Positions 44,173-53,975 of a stretch of 64,000 bases of DNA are shown piece by piece. This DNA comes from Gammaproteobacteria bacterium (GTDB lineage: Bacteria; Pseudomonadota; Gammaproteobacteria; Burkholderiales; Burkholderiaceae_C): contig JAHIYE010000003.1 in the NCBI GenBank assembly GCA_018815325.1, positions 1-64,000 on the forward strand. The letters are read 5' to 3'. The notes under the pieces were generated by a model. It was given only the letters and a program-made list of their open reading frames with translations, did no database searches and was not told the origin of the DNA. The position numbers and the translations under genes were made by a program. Numbering within the stretch: the first letter of the stretch is position 1; every line of letters starts with the position of its first letter.

Positions 44173-45831
44173 TTGACGCACCTGCTCAACCTGTTGGCCG
44201 CCATCGCCCTGCTGGTCTGGGGCACACACATGGTGCGCACCGGTATCCTGCGTGTCTTCGGCGCCAACCTGCGCAGCGTCATCGCCAAAAGCGTCAGCAA
44301 CCGCTTGAGCGCCGCACTCTCCGGCATCGGCGTCACCGCACTGCTGCAGTCCAGCACCGCCACCGCGCTGATCGTCTCCTCTTTCGTTGGTCAGGGCCTC
44401 GTGGCCCTGCCTGCGGCACTGGCCGTCATGCTGGGCGCCGATATCGGCACCAGCGTCATGGCCGTCGTGTTTTCGCTCGACCTGTCCTGGCTCTCGCCGC
44501 TGTTCATCCTGATCGGCGTAGTGCTGTTCATCTCACGCCAGTCCAGCCCGGTCGGTCGCTTCGGTCGCATCCTCATCGGCCTGGGCCTGATGCTGCTGGC
44601 CTTGCGCCTGGTCACCGCCTCGGCCACGGTACTGACGCAAGCCCCGGCCATCAAGGCCTTGCTGTCTTCGCTGAGCAGCGACCTGTTGCTGGAGATCACA
44701 CTGGGCGCCATACTGGCCGTGGTGTCCTACTCGAGCCTGGCCATCGTGCTGCTGACAGCCACCCTGGCCTCCACCGGCGTGATACCACTCGACGTGGCGC
44801 TGGGGCTGGTGCTGGGTGCCAACCTTGGCAGTGGCCTGCTCGCCATGCTGACCACACTGGGGGCCAGCATGTCGACGCGACAGGTGCCGCTCGGCAACTT
44901 TTTCTTCAAGGCCATGGGCCTCATCATCATGGCGCCCTTGGTGCCGCTATGGCTCAGGCATGTGCCGCCGCTGGTGGCCGAGCCCACGACCGTGGTGGTG
45001 CTGTTCCACCTGTGTTTCAACCTGGTTGCCGGCGCCGTGTTCATTGGCCTGACGGGTGTGATCGCAGGCTGGGTCGCCAGGTTGCTGCCCATCCCTCCTC
45101 AGACCAGCCTGGCGGGCCAGCCCTCCCACCTGGACACCTCGGCACTGGCCACGCCCTCGCTTGCCATCTCGTGCGCTGTGCGCGAGTCGCTGCACCAGGC
45201 CGACGTGGTCGAGTCCATGCTGCTGGGCATGCTGACCGTCATCAAGACCAATGACCGCGAACTGGCCGAGCGGCTGCGCAAGATGGACGACGATGTGGAC
45301 GAGTTGTACTCGGCCATCAAGTACTACCTCACCAAGATCTCGCGCGAGGCACTCGGCGAGAGCGAGAGCCGCCGCTGGACCGACATCATCAGCTTCACCA
45401 TCAACATGGAGCAGGTCGGGGACATCATCGAGCGCGTGCTGGTGGACATCGAGGACAAGAAGATCAACCTCGGGCGCGATTTTTCCGATGCCGGCCTGGC
45501 TGAAATCTGCGAGCTCCATGCCCGTCTGGTGGACAACCTGCGCCTGGGCATGAGCGTGTTCCTCAATGGCAATGTACGGGATGCCCAGAAGCTGCTGGAG
45601 GAAAAAGCCCGTTTTCGCGACCTTGAACGCGAGTATGCCGCGAGCCACCTGAGCCGGCTGGCCGTCAACACGGTGCAGAGCATGCTGACAAGTTCACTGC
45701 ACCTGGATTTGATCAGCGACCTCAAACGCATCAACTCGCACATCTGCTCGATCGCTTACCCCATCCTCGATTCAGCCGGTGCGCTCGCCCCGGACCGCCT
45801 GCGGCACTCGGTACTGGACCAGCACCACTAG
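44173..45831 (+). CDS. Na/Pi cotransporter family protein with C-terminal PhoU-like domain
   Basis: 552 residues. Starts with TTG, supported by AGGAA 6 bases upstream and by the alignment of MTHLLNLLAAIALLVWGTHMVRTGILR with the NptA family. Two inverted transporter repeats each with a QSSTATA-like signature (LLQSSTATALIVSSFVGQG; AVVSYSSLAIVLLTATL), 8-9 membrane helices in residues 1-310, then a helical PhoU-like region (~335-545). Likely low-affinity sodium-dependent phosphate import or export balancing. Confidence 0.9.
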   Translation: MTHLLNLLAAIALLVWGTHMVRTGILRVFGANLRSVIAKSVSNRLSAALSGIGVTALLQSSTATALIVSSFVGQGLVALPAALAVMLGADIGTSVMAVVFSLDLSWLSPLFILIGVVLFISRQSSPVGRFGRILIGLGLMLLALRLVTASATVLTQAPAIKALLSSLSSDLLLEITLGAILAVVSYSSLAIVLLTATLASTGVIPLDVALGLVLGANLGSGLLAMLTTLGASMSTRQVPLGNFFFKAMGLIIMAPLVPLWLRHVPPLVAEPTTVVVLFHLCFNLVAGAVFIGLTGVIAGWVARLLPIPPQTSLAGQPSHLDTSALATPSLAISCAVRESLHQADVVESMLLGMLTVIKTNDRELAERLRKMDDDVDELYSAIKYYLTKISREALGESESRRWTDIISFTINMEQVGDIIERVLVDIEDKKINLGRDFSDAGLAEICELHARLVDNLRLGMSVFLNGNVRDAQKLLEEKARFRDLEREYAASHLSRLAVNTVQSMLTSSLHLDLISDLKRINSHICSIAYPILDSAGALAPDRLRHSVLDQHH

Positions 45832-45879
45832 CAGCCTGCAGTGGGCTGGGGGATGGCAGCGGGCCGCACTGACCTGCCT

Positions 45880-46728
45880 TCAATACCCGAGCGACGCGAC
45901 CAGCACCAGCGCAGCTTCGGTGGTGAACTCATCGCGCTGCAGTCTTGCCAGCAACTCGCTGCGGTCCATCAGCACGAACTGCGCCACCTCGCCATCCTGG
46001 TTTTGTGGCACCACCCCTTCGGGCACGCTGCAGCGAAACCAGTCAATGTGTTCCACCATGAAGCCGGCACCGCCCATGGCATGCTTCGCCTCCTGCGCAG
46101 GACGCCGCAGGCTGACACGGCCGCCGTAACTCACTTCCTCCAGGTCATCGAGTTGCAGGCCGGCCTCTTCCCAAGTCTCACGCGCCAGCGCCCCCGTGAG
46201 GCTGTCCTGGCTGCCGATCATGCCGCCCATGAGGGTGTCCCACATGCCCGGGTCGTTGGCCTTGTCCAGGGCACGCTGCTGCACCCACACATGGCTGTCG
46301 GGCCCGCTGCGCGACACGAAACCCATGAGGTGGACCGCCTGTGTGCTGATGCCCAATGGCCGCACCGCTGCGCGTTCGACCGAACCCAGGCGTTGCCCTG
46401 TGCTGTCGTAGACGGCCAACTGCTCGTTGCGCCAGGCGCCGCACAAGCCGCGTTCGCGCAAGGCTCCGGCCAGCAGGGCCAGGCTGTCGGTCGGATTGCC
46501 GTGCAGACGCCAGGCCAAGCCGCCGCGATCACCCCCTTGCTCTTCTATTTGTAGCATCTCACGCCCATTGGACGAGAGCAAGGGCATGATTTGGCGAAGA
46601 AAATCCGGCTCAACGGAGCCGATTGCATGCACCCCCGCAAGCAGGGGCACGCGGGGCCGTAGCGGGGCGCACAATGCGCTGATCCGCAAGGCGGTCAGCC
46701 AGCGCGCGTCGAGCCCCGCCTCACTCAC
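45880..46728 (-). CDS. NUDIX hydrolase with N-terminal DUF4743 domain
   Basis: 282 residues. The N-terminal ~120 residues are a DUF4743-type domain and the C-terminal ~150 a NUDIX fold, the arrangement found with fungal thiamine-diphosphate-related NUDIX proteins (Tnr3 N-terminus). Nudix box MGGMIGSQDSLTGALARETWEEAGL; the first conserved Glu is an Asp, the REtWEEaGL half is intact. Residues ~55-68 (LLSSNGREMLQIEE) overlap a probable repeat copy at 46545-46587. Stop and start overlap by 4 bases with the upstream quinone reductase gene. Confidence 0.85.
   Translation of the reverse strand: MSEAGLDARWLTALRISALCAPLRPRVPLLAGVHAIGSVEPDFLRQIMPLLSSNGREMLQIEEQGGDRGGLAWRLHGNPTDSLALLAGALRERGLCGAWRNEQLAVYDSTGQRLGSVERAAVRPLGISTQAVHLMGFVSRSGPDSHVWVQQRALDKANDPGMWDTLMGGMIGSQDSLTGALARETWEEAGLQLDDLEEVSYGGRVSLRRPAQEAKHAMGGAGFMVEHIDWFRCSVPEGVVPQNQDGEVAQFVLMDRSELLARLQRDEFTTEAALVLVASLGY
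46545..46587 (+). repeat. Probable 49-bp repeat, copy 7 (shortened left arm), inside the NUDIX gene
   Basis: CTATTTGTAGC (shortened hairpin), ATCTCACG (8), 12-base spacer, then GAGCAAGGGC. The 8+12 spacing fits the family, the hairpin is about 6 bases shorter. Confidence 0.45.
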
Positions 46729-47720
46729 AGCGTGAGAATGGTGCAGCCCGTGGTCTTGCGTGCCTCCAGCGCCATATGCGCCTGCTGCACCTGCTCCAGC
46801 GGGAACTGCTGGTCAATGCGGATCTTGACTTTGCCACTGACCACCACGTCGAACAGGTCATCCGCCATGGCCTGCGTGCTTTCACGCGTGGTGATGTGGC
46901 TGAACAGGGTCTGCCGCGTCACATAAATCGAACCCTTGGCGCCCAGGATGCCGGGGGCAAACGGTGCCACCGCGCCCGAGGCGTTGCCGAAGCTGGCCAT
47001 CAGGCCCAAGGGCGCCAGACAGTCGAGCGACTTGTCCCAGGTATCCTTGCCCACCGAGTCGTACACCACCTTGACGCCCTTGCCGCCGGTGATTTCCTTC
47101 ACGCGGGCCAGAAAGTCTTCCTTGGCGTAGTTGATGACGAAGGCCGCGCCATGCTCCTTGGCGAGCTGGCACTTGGCGTCAGAACCGGCCGTGCCGATCA
47201 GCTGCAGGCCCATGGCCTTGGCCCACTGGCAGGCAATCAGGCCCACGCCACCTGCGGCAGCATGGAACAGCACAAAATCGCCCTTGTTGAGGCCACCCTG
47301 GGGCAGGGTCCGTTTGAGCAGGTACTGCGCCGTGAGGCCCTTGAGCATCATGGCCGCGCCAACCTCGAAGGAGATCGCATCCGGCAGCTTGCAGACGCAC
47401 TTGGCAGGCATCACGCGCACATCGCAGTAGCTGCCGGGGGGCTGGCTGGCGTAGGCGGCACGGTCACCCACCTTGAGGTGTGTCACGCCCTCGCCCACGG
47501 CCTCAACCACACCAGAGGCCTCCATGCCCAGTTGCAGCGGCATCGGCAGCTTGTACAGGCCCGAGCGCTGGTACACATCGATGAAGTTCAGGCCCACAGC
47601 CTTGTGACGGATGCGAATCTCGCCAGGACCGGGGTCACCCACGGTCACCTGAACGATCTTGAGTTCCTCGGGGCCTCCGTTCTGGTCAATGCGAACGGCG
47701 CGTGAAGTGATCTGGCTCAT
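46725..47720 (-). CDS. qor: Zinc-independent NADPH:quinone oxidoreductase
   Basis: 331-residue medium-chain dehydrogenase/reductase without the catalytic zinc cysteines. N-terminal GroES-like domain with VGLNFIDVYQRSGLYKLPMPLQLGMEASGVVEAVG; nucleotide-binding domain with VLFHAAAGGVGLIACQWAKAMG. Reduces quinones or enones with NADPH. It overlaps the downstream NUDIX gene by 4 bases (ATGA), so the two are coupled. Divergent from the DMT transporter. Confidence 0.93.
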   Translation of the reverse strand: MSQITSRAVRIDQNGGPEELKIVQVTVGDPGPGEIRIRHKAVGLNFIDVYQRSGLYKLPMPLQLGMEASGVVEAVGEGVTHLKVGDRAAYASQPPGSYCDVRVMPAKCVCKLPDAISFEVGAAMMLKGLTAQYLLKRTLPQGGLNKGDFVLFHAAAGGVGLIACQWAKAMGLQLIGTAGSDAKCQLAKEHGAAFVINYAKEDFLARVKEITGGKGVKVVYDSVGKDTWDKSLDCLAPLGLMASFGNASGAVAPFAPGILGAKGSIYVTRQTLFSHITTRESTQAMADDLFDVVVSGKVKIRIDQQFPLEQVQQAHMALEARKTTGCTILTL

Positions 47721-47830
47721 CTTGTCTCTCCTTTGGTGTTTTGCACAAGTTTAATGGCTGCCGGCATCCTGCCATGAATTGCATGTCCCTGTGCAGCGAG
47801 CCCTGCTCGCGGACTTGCTACATTTCCGGG

Positions 47831-48739
47831 ATGACCCAACGCCTCACACCCTCCACGGTCCTGCTGCTCACCATCCCGCCCCTCATGTGGGCCGGCAATG
47901 CGGTGGTCGGCCGCATGATCAACACCGAAGTGCCGCCGATGACGCTGAACCTGCTGCGCTGGGTGGTGGCCTTCGTGCTCTTGCTGCCGCTGGCCGCCAG
48001 CGTGCTGCGCACGGACAGCGGCATGTGGCAGCACTGGCGGCGCTTTGCCGTGCTGGGCCTGCTGAGTGTGGGCGCCTACAACTCGCTGCAGTACCTGGCC
48101 TTGCAGACCTCCACCCCCATCAACGTCACGCTGGTGGCTGCCAGCATGCCGGTCTGGATGCTGGGTCTGGGCTGGCTGCTGCATGGCGAACAGATCTCGC
48201 GCCGTCAGTTCTTGGGGGCGGCACTGTCCATCGCTGGCGTGCTGACGGTGCTCAGCCGGGGCGACTGGACCGTGCTGGCGCAGGTACGGCTCGTACCGGG
48301 CGACATCTATGTGCTGCTGGCCACGGCTGCCTGGGCCACCTACAGCTGGATGCTGGCCAGGCCCAGGGAACCCCAGCATATCCGCGCCAACTGGGCCGCC
48401 TTTCTGCTGGCCCAGATTGTGTTCGGCCTGGGCTGGTCGAGCCTCTTCGCTGGGGCGGAGTGGGCACTGACAGACGCACAGATTCACTGGAGCTGGCCCG
48501 TGGTGGCGGCCCTGCTCTTCATTGCGCTTGGCCCGGCCCTGCTGGCCTACCGTTCCTGGGGCGCCGGCATCCAGCGGTCTGGCCCCACGGTGGCAGGCTT
48601 CTTCGCCAATCTCACCCCGCTATTTGCCGCTGTGCTGTCTGCCGCTTTTCTCGGTGAGCCACCGCGCATCTATCACGTACTGGCCTTTGTGCTGATCGTC
48701 GGCGGCATCGTGGTGTCCTCGAAACGCCAGCCAAACTGA
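47831..48739 (+). CDS. DMT (EamA) superfamily transporter
   Basis: 302 residues, ten hydrophobic helices in two EamA repeats: LLLTIPPLMWAGNAVVGRMIN / LNLLRWVVAFVLLLPLAASVL at the start, GLLSVGAYNSLQYLALQTSTPINVTLVAASMPVWMLGLGWLLHGEQISRRQ mid-way and a similar FFANLTPLFAAVLSAAFLGEPPRIYHVLAFVLIVGGIVVSS at the end. Probably a metabolite exporter. The ATG at 47831 is chosen because it starts just before the first helix. Confidence 0.9.
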   Translation: MTQRLTPSTVLLLTIPPLMWAGNAVVGRMINTEVPPMTLNLLRWVVAFVLLLPLAASVLRTDSGMWQHWRRFAVLGLLSVGAYNSLQYLALQTSTPINVTLVAASMPVWMLGLGWLLHGEQISRRQFLGAALSIAGVLTVLSRGDWTVLAQVRLVPGDIYVLLATAAWATYSWMLARPREPQHIRANWAAFLLAQIVFGLGWSSLFAGAEWALTDAQIHWSWPVVAALLFIALGPALLAYRSWGAGIQRSGPTVAGFFANLTPLFAAVLSAAFLGEPPRIYHVLAFVLIVGGIVVSSKRQPN

Positions 48740-48867
48740 AGCTGACGGGCCGCACAGACATGGCCCATGTCATCAAGCTGACATCTTGCCGGGTAACAGT
48801 ATGGGCCAGTCACACATGGACTGAGCCACAGCCTCGTGCTGATGTTGATACCTACAAGGAAAACCTG

Positions 48868-50805
48868 ATGCCCTCCTCCGTTATGAATTCCCGTCGTCGC
48901 CTGCTGCAATTTTTTGCGGGCGCTCCCATGCTGCCGCTGGCCTCTTCCCTCTCGGGTGCTGGCTTTCTGCTGAGTGGCTGCGCCACCACAGCGGGCCAGC
49001 ATGCATCGGATGCCGCCATCGGCGTCAGCTTTTCTTCCATGCCTGCGCCCACGCTGGCCAATCCTGCTGCCATGGCCAGCACCCAGGTCGGCTCAACCAT
49101 GACGGTGACGTCAGCCAACGGCCAGCAACAGGCGTTCAAGCTCGCCTACCAGTCCTTCTTCGTGACGGGCGACATGGTGGCTGATGGTGCAGGCGGCCAG
49201 ATTCTCGCGGGCGGCTATTACGACATTGTGAACCGCCCCATCCTGGACACCTCGGTACCAGGCAAGACGCGCCAGATGTTCTCGGACTGCCCTGACGGCA
49301 CCTCGCTGCTGCAACTGCCGAATGCCAAAGTGCCGGGCATCAAGGGCAAGGCTGTGTTTGCAGTCGTACAGTTCGAGTACGCCACCCGCAACCAGGGCAA
49401 CGAAAAAACCTATGGCACCCTGCCCTCACCCATTGCGGTGCTGACGCTGGACCAGGATCAGGCGACCGGCAAGCTCACCCTCGTCAAGTACCACAACGTC
49501 GACACCTCCTCTGCTCAGGGCCTGTGGATCACCTGTGGTGCCAGCCTGTCTCCCTGGAATACCCACCTCTCCAGCGAAGAGTACGAACCCGATGCCTTTG
49601 ACAGCAAGGACAAGCGCTTCAAGGCCTTCAGCAAAAGCCTCTTTGGCGATGAATCGGTGGCCAACCCTTACCACTACGGCCATCTGCCCGAAGTCAAGGT
49701 GCATCCCGACGGCACGGGCTCGATCACCAAGCATTTCTGCCTGGGCCGCATTTCACATGAACTGGTCGAAGTCATGCCCGATCAGCGCACTGTGCTCATG
49801 GGCGACGATTACACCAATGGCGGGCTGTTCATGTTCATCGCCGACAAGGCCGCCCACCTGTCATCCGGCACTCTGTATGTGGCCAAGTGGGCCCAGACCT
49901 CCGGCGTCGGACCGGGCAGCGCCACGCTGTCCTGGATCAAGCTGGGACACGCCAGCAGCAAGGAGATCGAAGCCCTGGCCAACAAACTCAAGCCGACCGA
50001 CATCATGGACGTGAAGACCAGCGACCCGCACGACGCGAGCTACACCCTGATCCACTACGCCGGCAAGAAGAACTGGGTCAAGCTCAAGCCCGGCATGGAA
50101 AAAGCCGCCGCATTTCTCGAAACCCATCGCTATGCCGCACTGGTGGGCGCCAGCATGGGCTTCAGCAAAATGGAAGGCACCACCGTCAATGCGAAGGACA
50201 AGATTGCCTACTCGGCCATGAGCTACATCCAGGCCTCGATGGTCGATGGCTCGACTGACATCCAGGTGCAAGGCCCGAAGTCGGGCGCGGTCTATGCGCT
50301 CAACCTCAAGGCTGGCCAGAAGGATCAGGACGGCAAGGTCATGGACAGCGCATGGGTGCCGGTGGACATGGCGGCACCGGCTGCCCTGATCGGTGAAGAC
50401 CTGGCCACCGCCGATGCCCTGGGCAACCTGTCGCATGCCGACAAGATCGCCAACCCGGACAACATCAAGTTCTCCGAGAAGATGCGCACCCTGTTCATCG
50501 GCGAAGACAGCGGCCGCCACGTCAACAACTTCCTGTGGGCCTACAACGTCGACACGAAGCAGCTCTCGCGCATCCTGTCCTGCCCGGCCGGCGCCGAATC
50601 CACCGGCCTGCAGTCGGTGGATGCCATCAACGGCTGGACCTACATCATGAGCAATTTCCAGCACCCGGGCGACTGGGAGAAACCGCTGCATGACAAGGTC
50701 AAGGCCACGCTGGATCCGCTGGTTCGCGCGAATTACAAGGACCGCTTTGGTGCTGCCGTCGGCTACATCACGGCCGAGCCCACGGCCCCCAAACTGGGCA
50801 TGTAA
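48868..50805 (+). CDS. PhoX-family (DUF839) Tat-exported lipoprotein, putative alkaline phosphatase
   Basis: 645 residues from the ATG at 48868 (AAGGAA upstream). The N-terminus combines a twin-arginine motif SRRRLLQFF with a lipobox LLSGC, so it is a predicted Tat-exported lipoprotein. The large beta-propeller-like PhoX domain shows YGHLPEVKVHPDGTGSITKHFCLGRISHELVEVMPDQRTVLMGDDYTNGGLFMFIADKA and a C-terminal FIGEDSGRHVNNFLWAYNVDTKQLSRIL. PhoX enzymes are Ca/Fe-dependent periplasmic phosphatases; activity here is inferred. Followed by a palindromic terminator. Confidence 0.85.
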   Translation: MPSSVMNSRRRLLQFFAGAPMLPLASSLSGAGFLLSGCATTAGQHASDAAIGVSFSSMPAPTLANPAAMASTQVGSTMTVTSANGQQQAFKLAYQSFFVTGDMVADGAGGQILAGGYYDIVNRPILDTSVPGKTRQMFSDCPDGTSLLQLPNAKVPGIKGKAVFAVVQFEYATRNQGNEKTYGTLPSPIAVLTLDQDQATGKLTLVKYHNVDTSSAQGLWITCGASLSPWNTHLSSEEYEPDAFDSKDKRFKAFSKSLFGDESVANPYHYGHLPEVKVHPDGTGSITKHFCLGRISHELVEVMPDQRTVLMGDDYTNGGLFMFIADKAAHLSSGTLYVAKWAQTSGVGPGSATLSWIKLGHASSKEIEALANKLKPTDIMDVKTSDPHDASYTLIHYAGKKNWVKLKPGMEKAAAFLETHRYAALVGASMGFSKMEGTTVNAKDKIAYSAMSYIQASMVDGSTDIQVQGPKSGAVYALNLKAGQKDQDGKVMDSAWVPVDMAAPAALIGEDLATADALGNLSHADKIANPDNIKFSEKMRTLFIGEDSGRHVNNFLWAYNVDTKQLSRILSCPAGAESTGLQSVDAINGWTYIMSNFQHPGDWEKPLHDKVKATLDPLVRANYKDRFGAAVGYITAEPTAPKLGM

Positions 50806-50829
50806 ACACACCGCTTTCTGCACGGCGCA

Positions 50830-50856
50830 AAGGCCAACCCTGTGGGGTTGGCCTTT
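50830..50856 (+). terminator. Rho-independent terminator after the PhoX-like gene
   Basis: AAAGGCCAACC pairs with GGTTGGCCTTT over a short loop; the T run is only three bases, but the stem is strong. Confidence 0.75.
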
Positions 50857-51026
50857 GCCATTGGAAGTCCGGGATAGTGATTGGACATGTTCTTGCCTGT
50901 GCAGTCACACGCGACGGCCTCGATTCAGACGGCTATAGTGCATGAAAAACCCACGTTGCTGTATTGCGTTGCAATCACCGATTGCCAATACCGGAGACCC
51001 TGCGCTTTTCTTCTCCTGACGAAGCC

Positions 51027-51311
51027 ATGACCATCCTAGCCAATCAGGGCGATATGTGTATCGTTGTCCGTTACCTCAGCCCCACCGAGGCACATGTCCA
51101 ATGCTCGTTTCTGCAATCTGTCGGGATTCCTGCCCAAGTGGCGGACGTCCATCTGGTGCAAACCCATGAGTTGATCTCGCTGGCGGTCGGTGGTGCCAGC
51201 ATTCGCGTGCCCGAGGCTTTTCTGGCGCAGGCTCGTCAGCTCTTGCAAGCATGGGATCGTGGGGATTTTGCGCTCGGTGATGATTTCGACGTACATCAGG
51301 CCCCCAGCTGA
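51027..51311 (+). CDS. DUF2007-like putative signal-transducing protein
   Basis: 94 residues from the ATG at 51027. VRYLSPTEAHVQCSFLQSVGIPAQVADVHLVQTHELISLAVGGASIRVPEAFLAQARQLLQAW follows the DUF2007 pattern (a...eA.ll...L...GIpa.v......v.V......A..ll). It is a small ferredoxin-like or ACT-like fold of unknown function. An internal ATG at 51054 could also be used. The gene lies 18 bp from the convergent diguanylate cyclase end. Confidence 0.75.
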   Translation: MTILANQGDMCIVVRYLSPTEAHVQCSFLQSVGIPAQVADVHLVQTHELISLAVGGASIRVPEAFLAQARQLLQAWDRGDFALGDDFDVHQAPS

Positions 51312-51329
51312 TCACGCGCCGAGCACCCC

Positions 51330-53105
51330 TCAGGTGGCGACGCTGACGCGATTGCGTCCCTGCCCCTTGGCCTCATAGAGCTGCATGTCGGCGGCACGGA
51401 TCAACTCCTTCATGCTCCAGGCCGTGCGACGCTGTGCCACACCCAAGCTGGCTGTCAGCATGATCGGGCCAGTCGCTCCTGCCAAGTCGATTCCAGCGAT
51501 GCCCTGCCGGATGCGCTCGGCCAGCACACTGGCGTGGGCCAGATCAGTCTCAGGCAGTGCCAGGATGAACTCCTCGCCGCCCCAGCGCGCAAGGACATCG
51601 CCAGTCCGGCTCTGCTGCGTGAGCATACGGGCAATTTCCACAAGGGCACGGTCACCGGTTTCATGTCCGTGCTCATCATTGATCTGCTTGAAACGGTCGA
51701 TGTCGAGCAGGATCAGACTCAGGGGACGGTCCCTGCGCTCAATCGCCCCCCAGTTCGCACCGGCCTGCTCCAGAAAGGCCCGCCGGTTGTTGAGGCCCGT
51801 CAGGGGATCCAGACGGGCCAGCTGCTCAGCCTGTACAGCGAGCTTCTGCTGGCTGCGTATCCTGTATGACAGTGCCAGGGCCAGCAGCGTGGCTTCGAGA
51901 GTTACCCCCAGTTCAACCCCATGGTAGGTGAGCGCGGTGTAAGGAATCCAGCCCCAGACGGCAAGCAGGGTGGAAGCCATGCCCAGGGCCCCGCACAGTG
52001 CGGCCGACAGAAAGTACGCCCCTGCTGCGCGCCTGCGGTGTATGGACTGCACACCCATGACCACCATGACCAAGGCGAAATAGGCTGAAAAAGCGAATGC
52101 CACGTAGGCTGCGCCCACCTGGCTATCCAGCAGCAGGCACAGCAACATGGCTGCAACACCAACAGCCCCGGACCCTTGCACCATTCGAAGCGTCCGTGGT
52201 GCATATTCCCGCAGGCCCAGGAAGCGGCTCGCAAACAGCAGTCCACAGATGCAGAACATCAGCATGAGCACGAGAATCGCATAGCGTTCCAGTCCCGGCT
52301 GGCCGGGCCAGAGCCAGGCCAGCCCATGCCCGGTATAGCCGGCGTTCATCGCAATGAGGCTGACCAGGTAGAGCGAGTAATACAGGTAGCTGCGCTCACC
52401 CAGACCTGTGTAGAGTAGAAAGTTATAGGCACACAGGGCTGCCAGAAACCCATAGATGAATCCATGGAAGTAAGCCATGAAGCGCTGGCGCGACAGCAGT
52501 TCCTCCGGGGTCAACAACTCCACGGGTATCACCATCGGGTCATCGGAGGCCACGCGCAGCCAGAGCTCGCTCTGACCAGGCGCCAGCGTCAACTCAAACC
52601 CATAACCCAGTGCGGCGATCAGACCATTGGCCCGCTCGCTTTCATCACCCGTGCGCCAGTGATGCTGCACTTGACCTGCCTGCACGAGGTAGACATCAAG
52701 CCTGTCTGTCCAGGTGGCGCCCGCCAGCAGATACCGGCGCTGTGCCTGCGCATCGAGGTTGCGCAGCGCGAGATGGAGCCAGACCGGGGGCGCGCCGATA
52801 CCAAAGTTCAGCACATCGCGCTGCCCATGCTGGAAGCGGCCCGCAGCCAGTTCGGCGCGGGCCTGCTCCAGGCTCAGTGGCGCGTCTTCTTCCTGCAGCC
52901 AGGCTAGCCGCGTCCCCAGTGAGCCGGCGGCTACCTCGGTCAGCGGCAAGGCATCGGCCCGGACCGGCAAGACAGACAAGGACAGCCAGCTGACCAGCAA
53001 CAGGCACAGCCACCAGGCCGAACGCCTGGAAAAGACGGACGCCCGTGGGTTCGGCGCAACAGGTATCTCCGAGCCTGTACAGGCAGGCATGCCAGTATTT
53101 TTCAC
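51330..53105 (-). CDS. Diguanylate cyclase with 7TMR-DISM sensor
   Basis: 591 residues starting with GTG at 53105 (an ATG six codons later is an alternative). Signal-anchor helix (~30-50), periplasmic 7TMR-DISMED2 beta-sandwich (~60-190), seven-helix 7TMR-DISM membrane region (~205-400), then a GGDEF domain with RLDPLTGLNNRRAF, DIDRFKQINDEHGHETGD and the active site GGEEF. An RxxD inhibitory site (RTGD) lies five residues before GGEEF. Synthesises c-di-GMP in response to an unknown envelope signal, with product inhibition predicted. Confidence 0.95.
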   Translation of the reverse strand: MKNTGMPACTGSEIPVAPNPRASVFSRRSAWWLCLLLVSWLSLSVLPVRADALPLTEVAAGSLGTRLAWLQEEDAPLSLEQARAELAAGRFQHGQRDVLNFGIGAPPVWLHLALRNLDAQAQRRYLLAGATWTDRLDVYLVQAGQVQHHWRTGDESERANGLIAALGYGFELTLAPGQSELWLRVASDDPMVIPVELLTPEELLSRQRFMAYFHGFIYGFLAALCAYNFLLYTGLGERSYLYYSLYLVSLIAMNAGYTGHGLAWLWPGQPGLERYAILVLMLMFCICGLLFASRFLGLREYAPRTLRMVQGSGAVGVAAMLLCLLLDSQVGAAYVAFAFSAYFALVMVVMGVQSIHRRRAAGAYFLSAALCGALGMASTLLAVWGWIPYTALTYHGVELGVTLEATLLALALSYRIRSQQKLAVQAEQLARLDPLTGLNNRRAFLEQAGANWGAIERRDRPLSLILLDIDRFKQINDEHGHETGDRALVEIARMLTQQSRTGDVLARWGGEEFILALPETDLAHASVLAERIRQGIAGIDLAGATGPIMLTASLGVAQRRTAWSMKELIRAADMQLYEAKGQGRNRVSVAT

Positions 53106-53162
53106 AGGCTTTCAGCTCACGCAGACGAGTGCATGCGCTAACTATTAGCCAGGACGTGATGC

Positions 53163-53957
53163 CTAGAAACTGCCCGGATAGGCACCACCGTCGGTCAGCA
53201 CGTTCTGGCCGTTGATATAGCCGGCATGCTGGCTGCAGAGAAAAGCACAGGCAGCACCAAACTCCTCGGACGTGCCGAAGCGCTGGGCTGGAATGGTTTT
53301 CTTGCGCGCCTCCATGATGTCTTCGATGGGCTTGCCCGTCTTCTTGGCAGCACCGGCCATGGTTCCCTTGAGGCGATCCGTGTCAAACGCGCCGGGCAGC
53401 AGGTTGTTGATGGTGACGCCCTGTGCCGCGATTTTGCTGCGCGCCACGCCGGCGACAAAACCGGTAAGACCACTGCGTGCCCCGTTGGACAGGCCCAGGA
53501 TGTCGATGGGTGCCTTCACCGCGCTGGAGGTGATGTTGATGATGCGGCCAAAACCACGTGCGGCCATGCCATCCACCGTCGCCTTGATGAGTTCGATGGG
53601 GGTGAGCATGTTGGCGTCCACCGCCTTGATCCAGGCGTCGCGGTCCCAGTCGCGGAAATCACCTGGAGGCGGGCCGCCGGCATTCGTCACCACAATGTCG
53701 AAGTCCTTGCGCACCGCGAACACCGCAGCGCGGCCCTCCACCGTGGTGATGTCGCCGGCCACATGCAGCACCTCAGCGCTCTTGGGACGGGCGGCATCCC
53801 CCTTCAAGGTCTTGGCCGCGGCCTTCAGCACCTCGGCACCACGTGCCACGATCAGCACGTTCACACCTTCGCGCACCAGCGCCTGCGCGCAACCAAAGCC
53901 CAGCCCCTTGCTGGCGCCACATACCAAAGCCCATTTGCCTGCAATACCCAAATCCAT
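53163..53957 (-). CDS. Atypical short-chain dehydrogenase lacking the YxxxK motif
   Basis: 264 residues. Rossmann motif LVCGASKGLGFGCA, VTNAGGPPPGDF and a C-terminal FLCSQHAGYINGQNVLTDGGAYPGSF, as in classical FabG-like SDRs. Catalytic Ser at S144 (NITSS) is kept, but the expected Tyr and Lys at +13 and +17 are S157 and R161 (LGLSNGARSGL). This substitution is shared, as I recall, by a distinct SDR subgroup with the LGLSN-ARAGL signature. GAGGAG precedes the ATG. Two palindromes lie in the upstream gap. Confidence 0.88.
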   Translation of the reverse strand: MDLGIAGKWALVCGASKGLGFGCAQALVREGVNVLIVARGAEVLKAAAKTLKGDAARPKSAEVLHVAGDITTVEGRAAVFAVRKDFDIVVTNAGGPPPGDFRDWDRDAWIKAVDANMLTPIELIKATVDGMAARGFGRIINITSSAVKAPIDILGLSNGARSGLTGFVAGVARSKIAAQGVTINNLLPGAFDTDRLKGTMAGAAKKTGKPIEDIMEARKKTIPAQRFGTSEEFGAACAFLCSQHAGYINGQNVLTDGGAYPGSF

Positions 53958-53975
53958 AACGACTCCTCAACTAGT

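Noticed and set aside
46725-48739. Quinone reductase, NUDIX and DMT transporter considered as a possible detoxification island
   Set aside because: The DMT transporter is divergent and separately promoted, and the pairings look like ordinary core-genome neighbours.
53110-53155. Possible eighth copy of the 49-bp repeat (GCTAA-TAG-TTAGC on the minus strand)
   Set aside because: Hairpin is shorter and the tail is offset by two bases from the family spacing; similarity is too weak to count.
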